Below are positions 16,015 through 22,680 of a DNA stretch of 64,000 nt, piece after piece (within the stretch, counting starts at the first letter, position 1; each line of letters opens with the position of its first letter). Below the pieces are notes generated by a model. It had not been told where the DNA came from and searched no databases. It saw only the letters and a list, made by a program, of their open reading frames with translations. This DNA is from Pseudoflavonifractor sp. AF19-9AC (GTDB taxonomy: Bacteria > Bacillota > Clostridia > Oscillospirales > Oscillospiraceae). A program made the translations under genes and the position numbers. The stretch covers positions 356,207 through 420,206 of the forward strand of contig NZ_QUGI01000001.1 of assembly GCF_003478995.1 (NCBI RefSeq), given 5' to 3'.

Positions 16015-16130
16015 GTCGTCGACGCAAAGTCCGCTTTGTCCGAAACACCCTGGCGGGTATTCCGGACTGCGCTCCCTTGCGTCTCCTCTCCCCATGTGAC
16101 CCGCTTCGCTGGGCTCACATGGGGGAAACG
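16015..16130 (-). repeat. structured element between the two serC tails
   Basis: On the serC sense strand: a hairpin CCCCATGTGA / TCACATGGGG (16090-16124) with loop core CAGCGAAG, then AGAGGAGACGCAAGGGAGCG, a second hairpin GGAATACCC/GGGTGTTTC, and CGGACTTTGCGTCGACGA. The last segment pairs back with GACGCAAGG. The element downstream of eno (32860-32968) shares the order and unpaired sequence but has compensating changes in the stems. It likely acts as RNA or is a small repeat. Confidence 0.75.
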
Positions 16131-17216
16131 TCAGTTGGCCTTATCAAATGCCTTGATGAAGTCACACAGCTTCTCAACGCCCTCCACAGGCATGGCGTTG
16201 TAGATAGAAGCCCGCATGCCGCCGGTCTTCCGGTGGCCCTTCAGGTTGACGAATCCGGCCTGGGTGGCCTCCGCGATAAACTTGGCGTCCAGCTCCTCGT
16301 TGCCGGTGCGGAAGGTGACGTTCATGCCGGAGCGGGAGCCGGGCTCGGCGTGGCAGTGGAACAGGCGGGAATTGTCGATGGTGTCGTACAGCATGGAGGA
16401 GCGCAGCTTTTTCAGCTTTTCCATGCCTTCCACGCCGCCCTGCTCCTCCACCCAGTCCAGGTTGAGGCCCAGCATGTAGATGCACCAGCAGGGAGGAGTA
16501 TTGTACATGGAGTCCTTGTCGATCATGGTCTTGTAGTTCATCATGAGGGGGGTGTAGGGCAGCTCGTGGCCGGCCAGATCCTCCCGGATGATGACCACCG
16601 TCAGGCCGGCGGGGGCCATGTTCTTCTGGGCTCCGGCGTAGATGATGCCGAACTTGGACACATCCACGGGCATGGACAGAATGTCGGAGGACATGTCGCA
16701 CACCAGGGGCACATCGCCCGTCTCGGGGATGTACTGCCACTCGGTGCCGTAGATGGTGTTGTTGGCGCAGTAATAGAAGTAGCTGGCCTGGAGATCCAGC
16801 TTCAGCTGGTCCTGGGCGGGGATGTAGGAGTGGTTGCGGTCCTCAGAGGAGGCGACCAGGTTGATCTGGCCGAATTTGCAAGCCTCCTTATAGGCCAGGT
16901 TGGAGAAATTACCCGTTACCGCATAGTCGGCCTTTCCGGTCTTGCCGATGAGGTTGAGGGGAATCATAGAGAACTGGCCGGAGGCGCCGGTCTGAAGGAG
17001 AAGAATCTTATAGCCCTCAGGGACACGCATAATCCGGCGCAGCTTATCCTGGGTCTCCTGGAAGATCTGAAGAAAGACCTTTGAGCGGTGACTCATCTCC
17101 ATCACTGACATGCCGGAGCCCCGGTAGTTGGTGATTTCTGACCCGGCACGCTCCAGAACAGGCAGAGGGAGCATGGAAGGGCCGGCGGAGAAGTTGTAAA
17201 CACGCTGGTCGCTCAT
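16131..17216 (-). CDS. serC: phosphoserine aminotransferase
   Basis: 361 aa, normal length. PLP enzyme of class V fold converting phosphohydroxypyruvate and glutamate to phosphoserine and 2-oxoglutarate. NFSAGPSMLP at the N-terminus, HRSK (phosphate/substrate site) and the PLP-lysine region YAGAQKNMAPAG are all present. ATG at 17216 behind AAAGGGG. A consensus sigma-A promoter lies 63 nt upstream with a terminator-like hairpin in between. Its last 22 codons are duplicated beyond a structured element at 15946-16014. Confidence 0.98.
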   Translation of the reverse strand: MSDQRVYNFSAGPSMLPLPVLERAGSEITNYRGSGMSVMEMSHRSKVFLQIFQETQDKLRRIMRVPEGYKILLLQTGASGQFSMIPLNLIGKTGKADYAVTGNFSNLAYKEACKFGQINLVASSEDRNHSYIPAQDQLKLDLQASYFYYCANNTIYGTEWQYIPETGDVPLVCDMSSDILSMPVDVSKFGIIYAGAQKNMAPAGLTVVIIREDLAGHELPYTPLMMNYKTMIDKDSMYNTPPCWCIYMLGLNLDWVEEQGGVEGMEKLKKLRSSMLYDTIDNSRLFHCHAEPGSRSGMNVTFRTGNEELDAKFIAEATQAGFVNLKGHRKTGGMRASIYNAMPVEGVEKLCDFIKAFDKAN

Positions 17217-17237
17217 TTGGGAGAACCCCTTTCAAAC

Positions 17238-17270
17238 AAAAAATTGCCCCGCTCCAGAATGGACCGGGGC
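17238..17270 (-). terminator. terminator-like hairpin in the serC 5' leader
   Basis: GCCCCG/CGGGGC stem with an inner TCC/GGA extension, followed on the minus strand by AATTTTTTG. It begins only a few bases after the predicted transcription start of the serC promoter and ends about 20 nt before the start codon, so it cannot be the terminator of the upstream gene and looks like an attenuator. Confidence 0.75.
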
Positions 17271-17278
17271 ATTCTCTA

Positions 17279-17307
17279 ATTATAGTGTTGGCAAAATGAA
17301 GTGTCAA
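17279..17307 (-). promoter_or_regulatory. consensus sigma-A promoter of serC
   Basis: Minus strand TTGACA (17302-17307), a 17-nt spacer and TATAAT (17279-17284): a perfect match to consensus. Confidence 0.92.
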
Positions 17308-17324
17308 TCCTCAGTTTCTCCAGA

Positions 17325-18830
17325 TTATCCCACTAAAACGGTAAAATCCACCTGGACCCGGTGGGGACCACTGCCTTCCGCGACCAGCGCGGAGGAGCCG
17401 TAGCTTTGATATCCCTGGAGAGCAGGCTGATAACTCACCTGCATCCCGTCCTGGGACCAGGAGAGAGGCTCGGCCGGGTGCTCCTCCAGCTGAGTAATCA
17501 GGTTTACCAGCTCGTCCCGGGACAGACCGGGGCGGCCGTAGAGAAAGCTCCACAGTGTCTTGGTGAGTACCTGGGTGGGAAGAGCGGCGGTGGTACCGAC
17601 GCTGTCTTCAAAGCGATAGGCGCAGGACACGGCGGTGAGGACTCCTTCTTCCTGGGTAAACTCCAGTTCCACCGGAGCACTGTCAAAAAGGGAGATGGAG
17701 ATAACGTTGGAAGAGTTCTGAGACTCCTGGAAGGTGCCGTCCGGGGTGAGCTGGTTGATGGGCGTTCCAGGCCAGGACAGAAAACGGCTGAACTGATTGT
17801 AGTTTTGGACAAACTGCTCCGTCGTCAGCCCTTCCCCCTGATACCGGGGGGACATGGCCCAGATATGCAGGAGACCGGGTAGCAGCAGAATGGCGGCAAC
17901 CAGCGCCGCTGCACCCCCCAGACGCACATAGCTGAAGGGGCGGCTCCAATACCGACTGCCCGGGCGGTTCCCGTCGGTGTAGCGCTCGTTCCAGTCTGTC
18001 TCCCAGTACAGGCTCCGGCCCTTGACGACCCGCCAGAAGGAGTAGGCCATAAGCCCCAGGGATACCAGGGAGAGAAGGGGAATTTGAATCCCCAGCCCCC
18101 AGAAGCCCGTACCCACGGCCATGGCCAGGAAGGTGCGCCGGAGAGCGTCCAGATAGCCTAGGGGGCTTCCGTCGCGCTGGGTGAGACGCAGACCGAACAG
18201 GGCCTTGCCCGGCGTGGCACCCCAGAAGTGGATGCACAAAGGCTCCAGCACCAGCATCAGCCCCATGGCAGCCAGCAGGTCCAGGATCTCCACCGGCCCC
18301 TCATGATGGGAGAGGTTCACCCGGAAAACCACCTGCAAAAAGGCGCGGCAGAGGAAGAGATACAGGGCCAGGTCCAAAGTCCGGGCCAGAAAGCGCCGCC
18401 AGGGGGAGGGGGGCGCGGCGGTGTCCTTTTCCCAGGGGGCTTGAATGGGCGCGGGAATGGAGACAGAGGAGGATGCGCGCTGCAGATATCGGTTCGCGTC
18501 CAGACTCTGGAAGCGGACGCTGTCATGGAGCATAGCCCGGCACAGCTCCACCGTCTCTTCCAGGGCACCCCGGGTCTGCTCCAACTCAGCGAGCCGCCGG
18601 GTGAGGGCGGCGGACAGCTCCTCCTCACCCTTCTGACAGGCGCGAATGTCCTCCAGGGAAAAGCCAAGCTGCCGCAGCAGCTTGATTTTCAACAGGGTGT
18701 CCACGTCGCTCTGCGTGAAATTGCGATAGCCGTTCTCTCCCCGCTCTGGGTGGAGAAAACCCTCCGATTCATAATAGCGGATGTTGGCCCGGGGCAGTCC
18801 GGTGGCAGCTTCGATTTCCTTAATGGTCAT
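17325..18830 (-). CDS. membrane-anchored MerR-type regulator fused to an RDD domain
   Basis: 501 aa. Residues 1-70 form a MerR winged HTH (MTIKEIEAATGLPRANIRYYE, then GYRNFTQSDV), followed by a dimerisation coiled coil to about 105. From 144 (WRRFLARTLDLALY) an RDD membrane domain with about four helices contains FWGATPGKALFGLRL, a typical RDD signature. One more helix (about 305-325) leads to a C-terminal extracytoplasmic domain of about 170 residues. The architecture suggests a one-component sensor detecting an envelope signal and acting on DNA from the membrane. A MerR-style promoter with a 19-bp spacer lies immediately upstream, suggesting autoregulation. Target genes unknown. Confidence 0.85.
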   Translation of the reverse strand: MTIKEIEAATGLPRANIRYYESEGFLHPERGENGYRNFTQSDVDTLLKIKLLRQLGFSLEDIRACQKGEEELSAALTRRLAELEQTRGALEETVELCRAMLHDSVRFQSLDANRYLQRASSSVSIPAPIQAPWEKDTAAPPSPWRRFLARTLDLALYLFLCRAFLQVVFRVNLSHHEGPVEILDLLAAMGLMLVLEPLCIHFWGATPGKALFGLRLTQRDGSPLGYLDALRRTFLAMAVGTGFWGLGIQIPLLSLVSLGLMAYSFWRVVKGRSLYWETDWNERYTDGNRPGSRYWSRPFSYVRLGGAAALVAAILLLPGLLHIWAMSPRYQGEGLTTEQFVQNYNQFSRFLSWPGTPINQLTPDGTFQESQNSSNVISISLFDSAPVELEFTQEEGVLTAVSCAYRFEDSVGTTAALPTQVLTKTLWSFLYGRPGLSRDELVNLITQLEEHPAEPLSWSQDGMQVSYQPALQGYQSYGSSALVAEGSGPHRVQVDFTVLVG

Positions 18831-18863
18831 AAAAGGGCCCCCTTTCCAAAGGATCCTAGGCTC

Positions 18864-18894
18864 AGTGTAAGGGGTAAAGTGACTGCACAGTCAA
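18864..18894 (-). promoter_or_regulatory. MerR-style promoter (19-bp spacer) of the MerR-RDD gene
   Basis: Minus strand TTGACT (18889-18894), a 19-nt spacer and TACACT (18864-18869). MerR activators typically act on promoters with 19-20-nt spacers. The palindrome TGACTGTGCAGTCA overlaps the -35 element. Confidence 0.6.
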
Positions 18895-18949
18895 GAGAAA
18901 TTTGAATATTTTTAATTTTATCATAAATGTGAGGGGAGAAAAAGACAAG

Positions 18950-18976
18950 AAAAAACCGCCCGGCAAAGCCAGACGG
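18950..18976 (-). terminator. terminator of the yaaL-bofA operon
   Basis: Nine paired bases (CCGTCTGGC / GCCGGGCGG on the minus strand, with wobble pairs), a TTT loop and a TTTTTT run, about 20 nt after the bofA stop. Confidence 0.88.
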
Positions 18977-18995
18977 AAGCGTGTGTGGGGACAGA

Positions 18996-19262
18996 TCAGC
19001 GCAGCACCCACTGGAGCATCAGCAGCAGCCCAAAGCCCGGCACACCCAGCAGACCAAGCACCAGGGCGTTGACCAGGTTGACGCCCAGAGACACTCCAAT
19101 CGCCTGCCCCACCTGGGAAAAGAGGGCCAGGGCGGCCAGTCCCACGGAGGAGCGCACAATGAGCCGCACCAGCTGCACCAGGGGCCAGCGCAGCAGAAAC
19201 AGGGCTGCGCACAGCAAAAGACCGGCCAGCGCCCAGGCCGCATAGTCAGGCAATAGATTCAT
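18996..19262 (-). CDS. bofA: BofA-like pro-sigma-K processing inhibitor
   Basis: 88 aa with two or three hydrophobic helices (AAWALAGLLLCAALFLL, GLAALALFSQVG, LVLGLLGVPGFGLLLML). The GVNLVNALVLGLLGVPGFGLLL C-terminal motif is diagnostic of the BofA family, which restrains SpoIVFB during sporulation in Bacillus. Its ATG overlaps the yaaL stop (ATGA). The pairing with yaaL is the conserved order next to recR in many Firmicutes, although recR is not adjacent here. Supports a spore-forming host. Confidence 0.92.
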   Translation of the reverse strand: MNLLPDYAAWALAGLLLCAALFLLRWPLVQLVRLIVRSSVGLAALALFSQVGQAIGVSLGVNLVNALVLGLLGVPGFGLLLMLQWVLR

Positions 19263-19498
19263 GAATCCGCCTCCAGTTCCTTCACCCGGCGCAGCAGGTA
19301 ATTGTACCGGGCCTGGAGAGAATTGATTTCAAAGACATAGGATTCAATGAGGTCGCTGTCGCTGACGCTGTTGAAGCTGCCATAGGCCTGGCTGATGAGG
19401 CCACGGGTCTGGGCCAGGGCGGCCATCAGCTCCCGGCGTTCGGCCTCGCGGGGGCCGGGGGAGCGGCGTGGGAAAAAGATGCGGGCGGATTCTGGCAT
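19259..19498 (-). CDS. yaaL: YaaL/DUF2508 family protein
   Basis: 79 aa, soluble, mostly helical and charged. LMAALAQTRGLISQAYGSFNSVSDSDLIESYVFEINSLQARYNYLLRRVKELE (given here by its flanks LMAALAQ and RRVKELE) matches the DUF2508 pattern in which a dimer-like helical pair follows a short basic N-terminus. AAAGGAG precedes the ATG at 19498. It overlaps bofA by 4 nt. Function unknown; conserved linkage with bofA and, elsewhere, recR. Confidence 0.85.
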   Translation of the reverse strand: MPESARIFFPRRSPGPREAERRELMAALAQTRGLISQAYGSFNSVSDSDLIESYVFEINSLQARYNYLLRRVKELEADS

Positions 19499-19559
19499 AG
19501 TCGTGGCTCCTTTCGCGGCTGTTTTTCTGCAACCATTGTATGGTTAGTTTGGACAAATA

Positions 19560-19866
19560 TTCCAGCCTTTAAACAGGAATAGAACCAGTGCAGCGGGACA
19601 AACTACCCTCGGACGGCAAGAGAAGGTTTCATCCATACGCGAAAGGCACAACCCCTTTGGCGAAAGGCGGAGCGGGGACAATCCCCCTCTAAGCCGGTGC
19701 CGGGGTACAGCTGGCCGGAAGCGATGCAGCGGAAGGACGCAGCAAGGTCCGCCTATGCAGGGATGGAGCCCGGACAGGGAAGCAGCGCTTTCGAACGGGA
19801 AAGGCTTTCCGGCCCAGCTGTCCAAGGCAAGGGCACTTGTGCCCTTTGGGTTTACGCACCCACGCA
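19560..19866 (+). ncRNA. candidate structured non-coding RNA region
   Basis: No ORF fits here, yet the region is full of nested complementarities on the + strand. ACAGCTGG-CCGG (from 19708) pairs with CCGG-CCCAGCTGT (to 19821), enclosing a TGCAGCGGA / TCCGCC..TGCA hairpin with loop AGGACGCAGCAAGG. GGCGGAG and CTCTAAGCC enclose GGGGA CAA TCCCC, and GGCAC/GGTGCC adds a possible pseudoknot with CCCC/GGGG. A strong hairpin at 19867-19896 ends it. It matches no class I can name; strand is uncertain and it could also be the leader of yaaL on the minus strand. Confidence 0.45.
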
Positions 19867-19896
19867 AACGGGCCGCCCCATCTGGGGCGGCCCGTT
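19867..19896. terminator. strong hairpin after the SLH-protein gene
   Basis: 13-bp perfect stem AACGGGCCGCCCC / GGGGCGGCCCGTT with an ATCT loop, 18 nt beyond the SLH gene stop. Short T-runs flank both sides (TTTG on minus, GTGTTATTT on +), so it may terminate both the SLH gene and any + strand RNA. Confidence 0.75.
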
Positions 19897-19913
19897 GTGT
19901 TATTTATGGAAGT

Positions 19914-21062
19914 TTACTTTTCCACAACTAGCTGTTCATACTGACGCAGAACGGTGGCAACCTCGGCGCGGGTTGCGGTGCCTCTGGGGTTCAGGATTCC
20001 GCCGTCGCCGCCGGAGAACAGTCCCTGTCCCACAGCCCAGTTGAGAGCGTGCTCGGCCCAGGGGGAGATGGAGCTTCGATCAGAGAAACCGGACAGGTGA
20101 TCGATGGGGTCGGTCTCCCGGATGCCGGCCAGGTTATAGAGCATCAGAGCCAGCTGTTCCCGGGTGATGGCGCCGTTGGGGTCGCTGCCGTCGGAGATGC
20201 CCTCCTGGGCCACCCAGCTCTGAGCGCCGCTGTACCAGTACTCGCCGGGGGTGAGGGTGGCTCCCTCCACATTGGCCAGCACCACCCACAGCATGGAGCG
20301 GGTCATGGCGCTGTTGGGGGAAAAGCTGTCTTTGCCGGTTCCGGAGAAGAGACCGTTCTCCAGAGCATATTCCACCGAGCTGTAGTACCAGGCATTGAAG
20401 GGAACGTCGGAGGGAACGATCACGGAATCAAACAGCTGCAGGTAATAGGAAAGGGAGTACTCCTCCTTAGTGGTGGGAGAGACATAGTGGAGGGTCACAA
20501 AGTACAGCATGGAATCCAGATTGGGCGTGGTGCTGCCCAGACCCAGATACTGGCTGCTGCCGGAAGATACCCGCTCCTGGAGAATGGCCTGAGCCCGCTC
20601 ACGGAGAGTCTGGGCGGAGAGCAGGTAGATCTGGCCATTGGACAGGGGGTGGTCGGTGCCGTTCCAGGCCTCCAGGGTTCCAGCGGAGGTCATGCTGTCG
20701 CATACGGGAGCGGACTCGCCATCCAACATCTCGTAGGTGCCGTCGCCGTTCAGGTCGCTGAGGTAGTCCACCTCTACCCACACGCCCTCGGTACGGGGCT
20801 GGATATAAAAGGTGGCGTCCCCTGCCACCCGGTTAATCTGGCAGGAGTAGCGCACGGAATCGTCAGAAACAAAGGCTCCTGAGCCGTTGCGCCGGTACAA
20901 AACCACGTTGAGGGACTTTTCGGGGAAATCTGCAGTGTCGGCGTCAATGAGGAACGAGGCAAAGCTGTCCGCCGCAGCCTCCACGGCGTGGGCCGGGAGA
21001 GCCAGAGTGACGGCCAAAGCCAGGCTCAGAGCCAGACAAAACCATCGTTTTAAGGGTGTCAT
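19914..21062 (-). CDS. secreted SLH-domain surface protein
   Basis: 382 aa. A signal peptide ends near residue 27 (LPAHAVEA). The N-terminal half (30-215) is an uncharacterised beta-rich region with a DLNGDGTYE loop that may bind calcium. Three S-layer homology repeats occupy about 220-382 (VPFNAWYYSSVEYALENGLFSG, the ITREQLALMLYN copy, and RATRAEVATVLRQYE-like end). Anchored to the cell wall; substrate or partner unknown. ATG at 21062 behind GAAAGGAG; the longer frame has no site. Divergent from bioY. Confidence 0.9.
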   Translation of the reverse strand: MTPLKRWFCLALSLALAVTLALPAHAVEAAADSFASFLIDADTADFPEKSLNVVLYRRNGSGAFVSDDSVRYSCQINRVAGDATFYIQPRTEGVWVEVDYLSDLNGDGTYEMLDGESAPVCDSMTSAGTLEAWNGTDHPLSNGQIYLLSAQTLRERAQAILQERVSSGSSQYLGLGSTTPNLDSMLYFVTLHYVSPTTKEEYSLSYYLQLFDSVIVPSDVPFNAWYYSSVEYALENGLFSGTGKDSFSPNSAMTRSMLWVVLANVEGATLTPGEYWYSGAQSWVAQEGISDGSDPNGAITREQLALMLYNLAGIRETDPIDHLSGFSDRSSISPWAEHALNWAVGQGLFSGGDGGILNPRGTATRAEVATVLRQYEQLVVEK

Positions 21063-21204
21063 GTTTGTCTCCTTTCGCTGGACGTTCATGAATACGCAGG
21101 CTATTATACTAAAAAAACGAGGAAATGGCAAGGGAAAGCGGTCATATTCCGCGAATTGGACAAATGTGGCGGCAGAATGGAATGTAAACTAAAAAAATTA
21201 AAGG

Positions 21205-21256
21205 TTGACAATTGAAGAAAAGGATTGTAAACTATACATCAGAAAAAGGTTTACGT
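21205..21256 (+). promoter_or_regulatory. bioY promoter with BirA-type operator
   Basis: TTGACA (21205-21210), 17 nt, TAAACT (21228-21233). Overlapping the -10 is TTGTAAAC (21225), 16 nt, GTTTACGT (to 21256), the spaced inverted repeat recognised by biotin repressor BirA in Firmicutes. Biotin would therefore shut off bioY. Confidence 0.82.
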
Positions 21257-21293
21257 CTGAGACGGAGCCCTGTCATGCAAAGGAGCGACAGCA

Positions 21294-21872
21294 ATGGAAA
21301 CCAAAACAAAATCCCGTACCTATATGATGGCTATGGTGGCTGTGATGACGGCCGTCACCTGTGTGCTGGCCCCCATGTCCATCGCCATTGGGGCGGTCCC
21401 CATCACGCTGACCAACTTGGTGGTGTACTTTTCCCTGTATCTGCTGGGGTGGAAGCGGGGAAGTCTCAGCGTGCTGGTCTATATTTTAATTGGTATGATG
21501 GGACTGCCGGTCTTTTCCGGATTCTCCGGCGGACTGGGCAAGCTGGCCGGGCCCACAGGAGGGTATATTCTGGGCTTTTTGGTCATTGCCTTGGTTTCGG
21601 GCTGGGTGATCGACCACACCCGGAGCCGGGTGCTTCAGCTGGGCGGTATGATTGTGGGCACCGCCCTGTGCTACGCCCTGGGGACGGCCTGGTTCTGCTT
21701 TATCACCCGGAGCACCCTTCAGGCGGCCTTGTGGACCTGCGTGATTCCTTTTATTCCCTTTGACCTTGGAAAAATGGTGGCCGCCATGGTGGTGGGCCCT
21801 GTGCTTCGGGAACGGCTGGTCCAGGCGGGACTGCTGGAACAGGTCAGTGCGGCTTCCCGCAGCGAACTGTGA
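21294..21872 (+). CDS. bioY: biotin transporter BioY (ECF S component)
   Basis: 192 aa, six hydrophobic helices. Family motifs: PITLTNLVVYFSLYLLG near the N-terminus, GLPVFSGFSGGLGKLAGPTGGYILGF (position about 68-95, characteristic of BioY) and the C-terminal FIPFDLGKM. BioY captures biotin for uptake alone or with a shared EcfAAT energising module not seen in this window. ATG behind AAAGGAG. Regulated by the operator upstream and closed by a terminator at 21913-21951. Confidence 0.96.
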   Translation: METKTKSRTYMMAMVAVMTAVTCVLAPMSIAIGAVPITLTNLVVYFSLYLLGWKRGSLSVLVYILIGMMGLPVFSGFSGGLGKLAGPTGGYILGFLVIALVSGWVIDHTRSRVLQLGGMIVGTALCYALGTAWFCFITRSTLQAALWTCVIPFIPFDLGKMVAAMVVGPVLRERLVQAGLLEQVSAASRSEL

Positions 21873-21912
21873 GAAAGGCTTACATCACGGAAACCATCCG
21901 GCTGAAAATGAA

Positions 21913-21951
21913 AGCGCCGGGCTGAGCGCGTCATGCGCTTGGCCTGGCGCT
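21913..21951 (+). terminator. bioY terminator
   Basis: Interrupted stem AGCGCC-GGC-AGCGC pairing with GCGCT-GCC-GGCGCT, followed by CTCTTTCTC. Confidence 0.65.
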
Positions 21952-22098
21952 CTCTTTCTCTGCTCTTGTTTTTTCGCCCTCTGCTCTTTATAATAAGGGG
22001 CGGAAAACAAAGTAACCGGCAGCGGGAAAAATTTTTTTCTTTTCTGTGCAATAAAAGAAGGAACCCGCGCATTACTTGGATGACAGGAGAAATGGCAC

Positions 22099-22680
22099 AT
22101 GCTGATGCTATTGACCGCGCAGACAACACAGCAACACGGCGTGGAGGAACGAAGGGAACTGGACGAGCTGCTTTCGGGGGTGGCTGCCGGGAACCGGGAG
22201 GCTCTGGCCCAGCTGTACCGCCGCACCCGTACGGCGGTTTACGGACTGGCCTTGTCCTATGTCAAAAACGCCCACGATGCTCAGGATGTGACCCAGGATA
22301 CCTTTGTTCGGGTGTGGGACAGCGCATACCAGTATAAGCCCCAGGGCTCGCCCATGGGGTGGCTGCTGGCGGTGGCCCGGAGCCTGGCGCTGATGAAGCT
22401 GCGCCAGAGTTCCCGGCAGGAACAGCTGGAAGACGAGGAATGGGACGCCATTCCCGCGGACAGCCCCTCTGTCACCCCGGAGGACCGGCAGGTCCTGCAG
22501 CAGGCCATGGCCGCCCTCACGGACGAGGAGCGGCAGGTGGTGATGCTCCACGCAGTCACCGGCCTGAAGCACCGGGAAATCGCCCATTTGCTGGAGATGC
22601 CTCTGGCTACCGTCCTGTCCAAGTATCATCGCGCACTGAAAAAATTACGAGTCCAGCTGGAAGGAGATGACCCTCGATGA
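22099..22680 (+). CDS. ECF-type RNA polymerase sigma factor
   Basis: 193 aa. Region 2 spans about 25-95 (AGNREALAQLYRRTRTAVYGLALSY start, then DAQDVTQDTFVRVWDSA, the core-binding/-10 helix). Region 4 spans about 130-185 (LTDEERQVVMLHAVTGLKHREIAHLLEMP with HTH). An AGGAG site 10 nt before the ATG. Its stop overlaps the next gene start (ATGA), the usual arrangement for a sigma factor and its membrane anti-sigma factor. Promoter targets are not evident. Confidence 0.93.
   Translation: MLMLLTAQTTQQHGVEERRELDELLSGVAAGNREALAQLYRRTRTAVYGLALSYVKNAHDAQDVTQDTFVRVWDSAYQYKPQGSPMGWLLAVARSLALMKLRQSSRQEQLEDEEWDAIPADSPSVTPEDRQVLQQAMAALTDEERQVVMLHAVTGLKHREIAHLLEMPLATVLSKYHRALKKLRVQLEGDDPR

Noticed and set aside
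15946-16130. serC tail duplication as an IS or transposon footprint
   Set aside because: No transposase, terminal inverted repeats or short target duplication; the flanking repeat is the gene end itself.
14696-17084. Long + strand frames opposite serA and serC
   Set aside because: Antisense shadows with no ribosome sites and unnatural composition (His/Gly/Val-rich).
17238-17270. Hairpin as terminator of the MerR-RDD gene
   Set aside because: A perfect serC promoter lies between the MerR-RDD stop and the hairpin, so the hairpin belongs to the serC transcript, though read-through from upstream could also end there.
19680-19760. SRP (4.5S/scr) RNA or RNase P RNA in the yaaL upstream region
   Set aside because: GGAAGGACGCAGCAAGG and CTGTCCGGGCTCC (minus strand) recall short SRP and RNase P segments, but the order of conserved blocks and the universal GAGGAAAGTCC core are absent.
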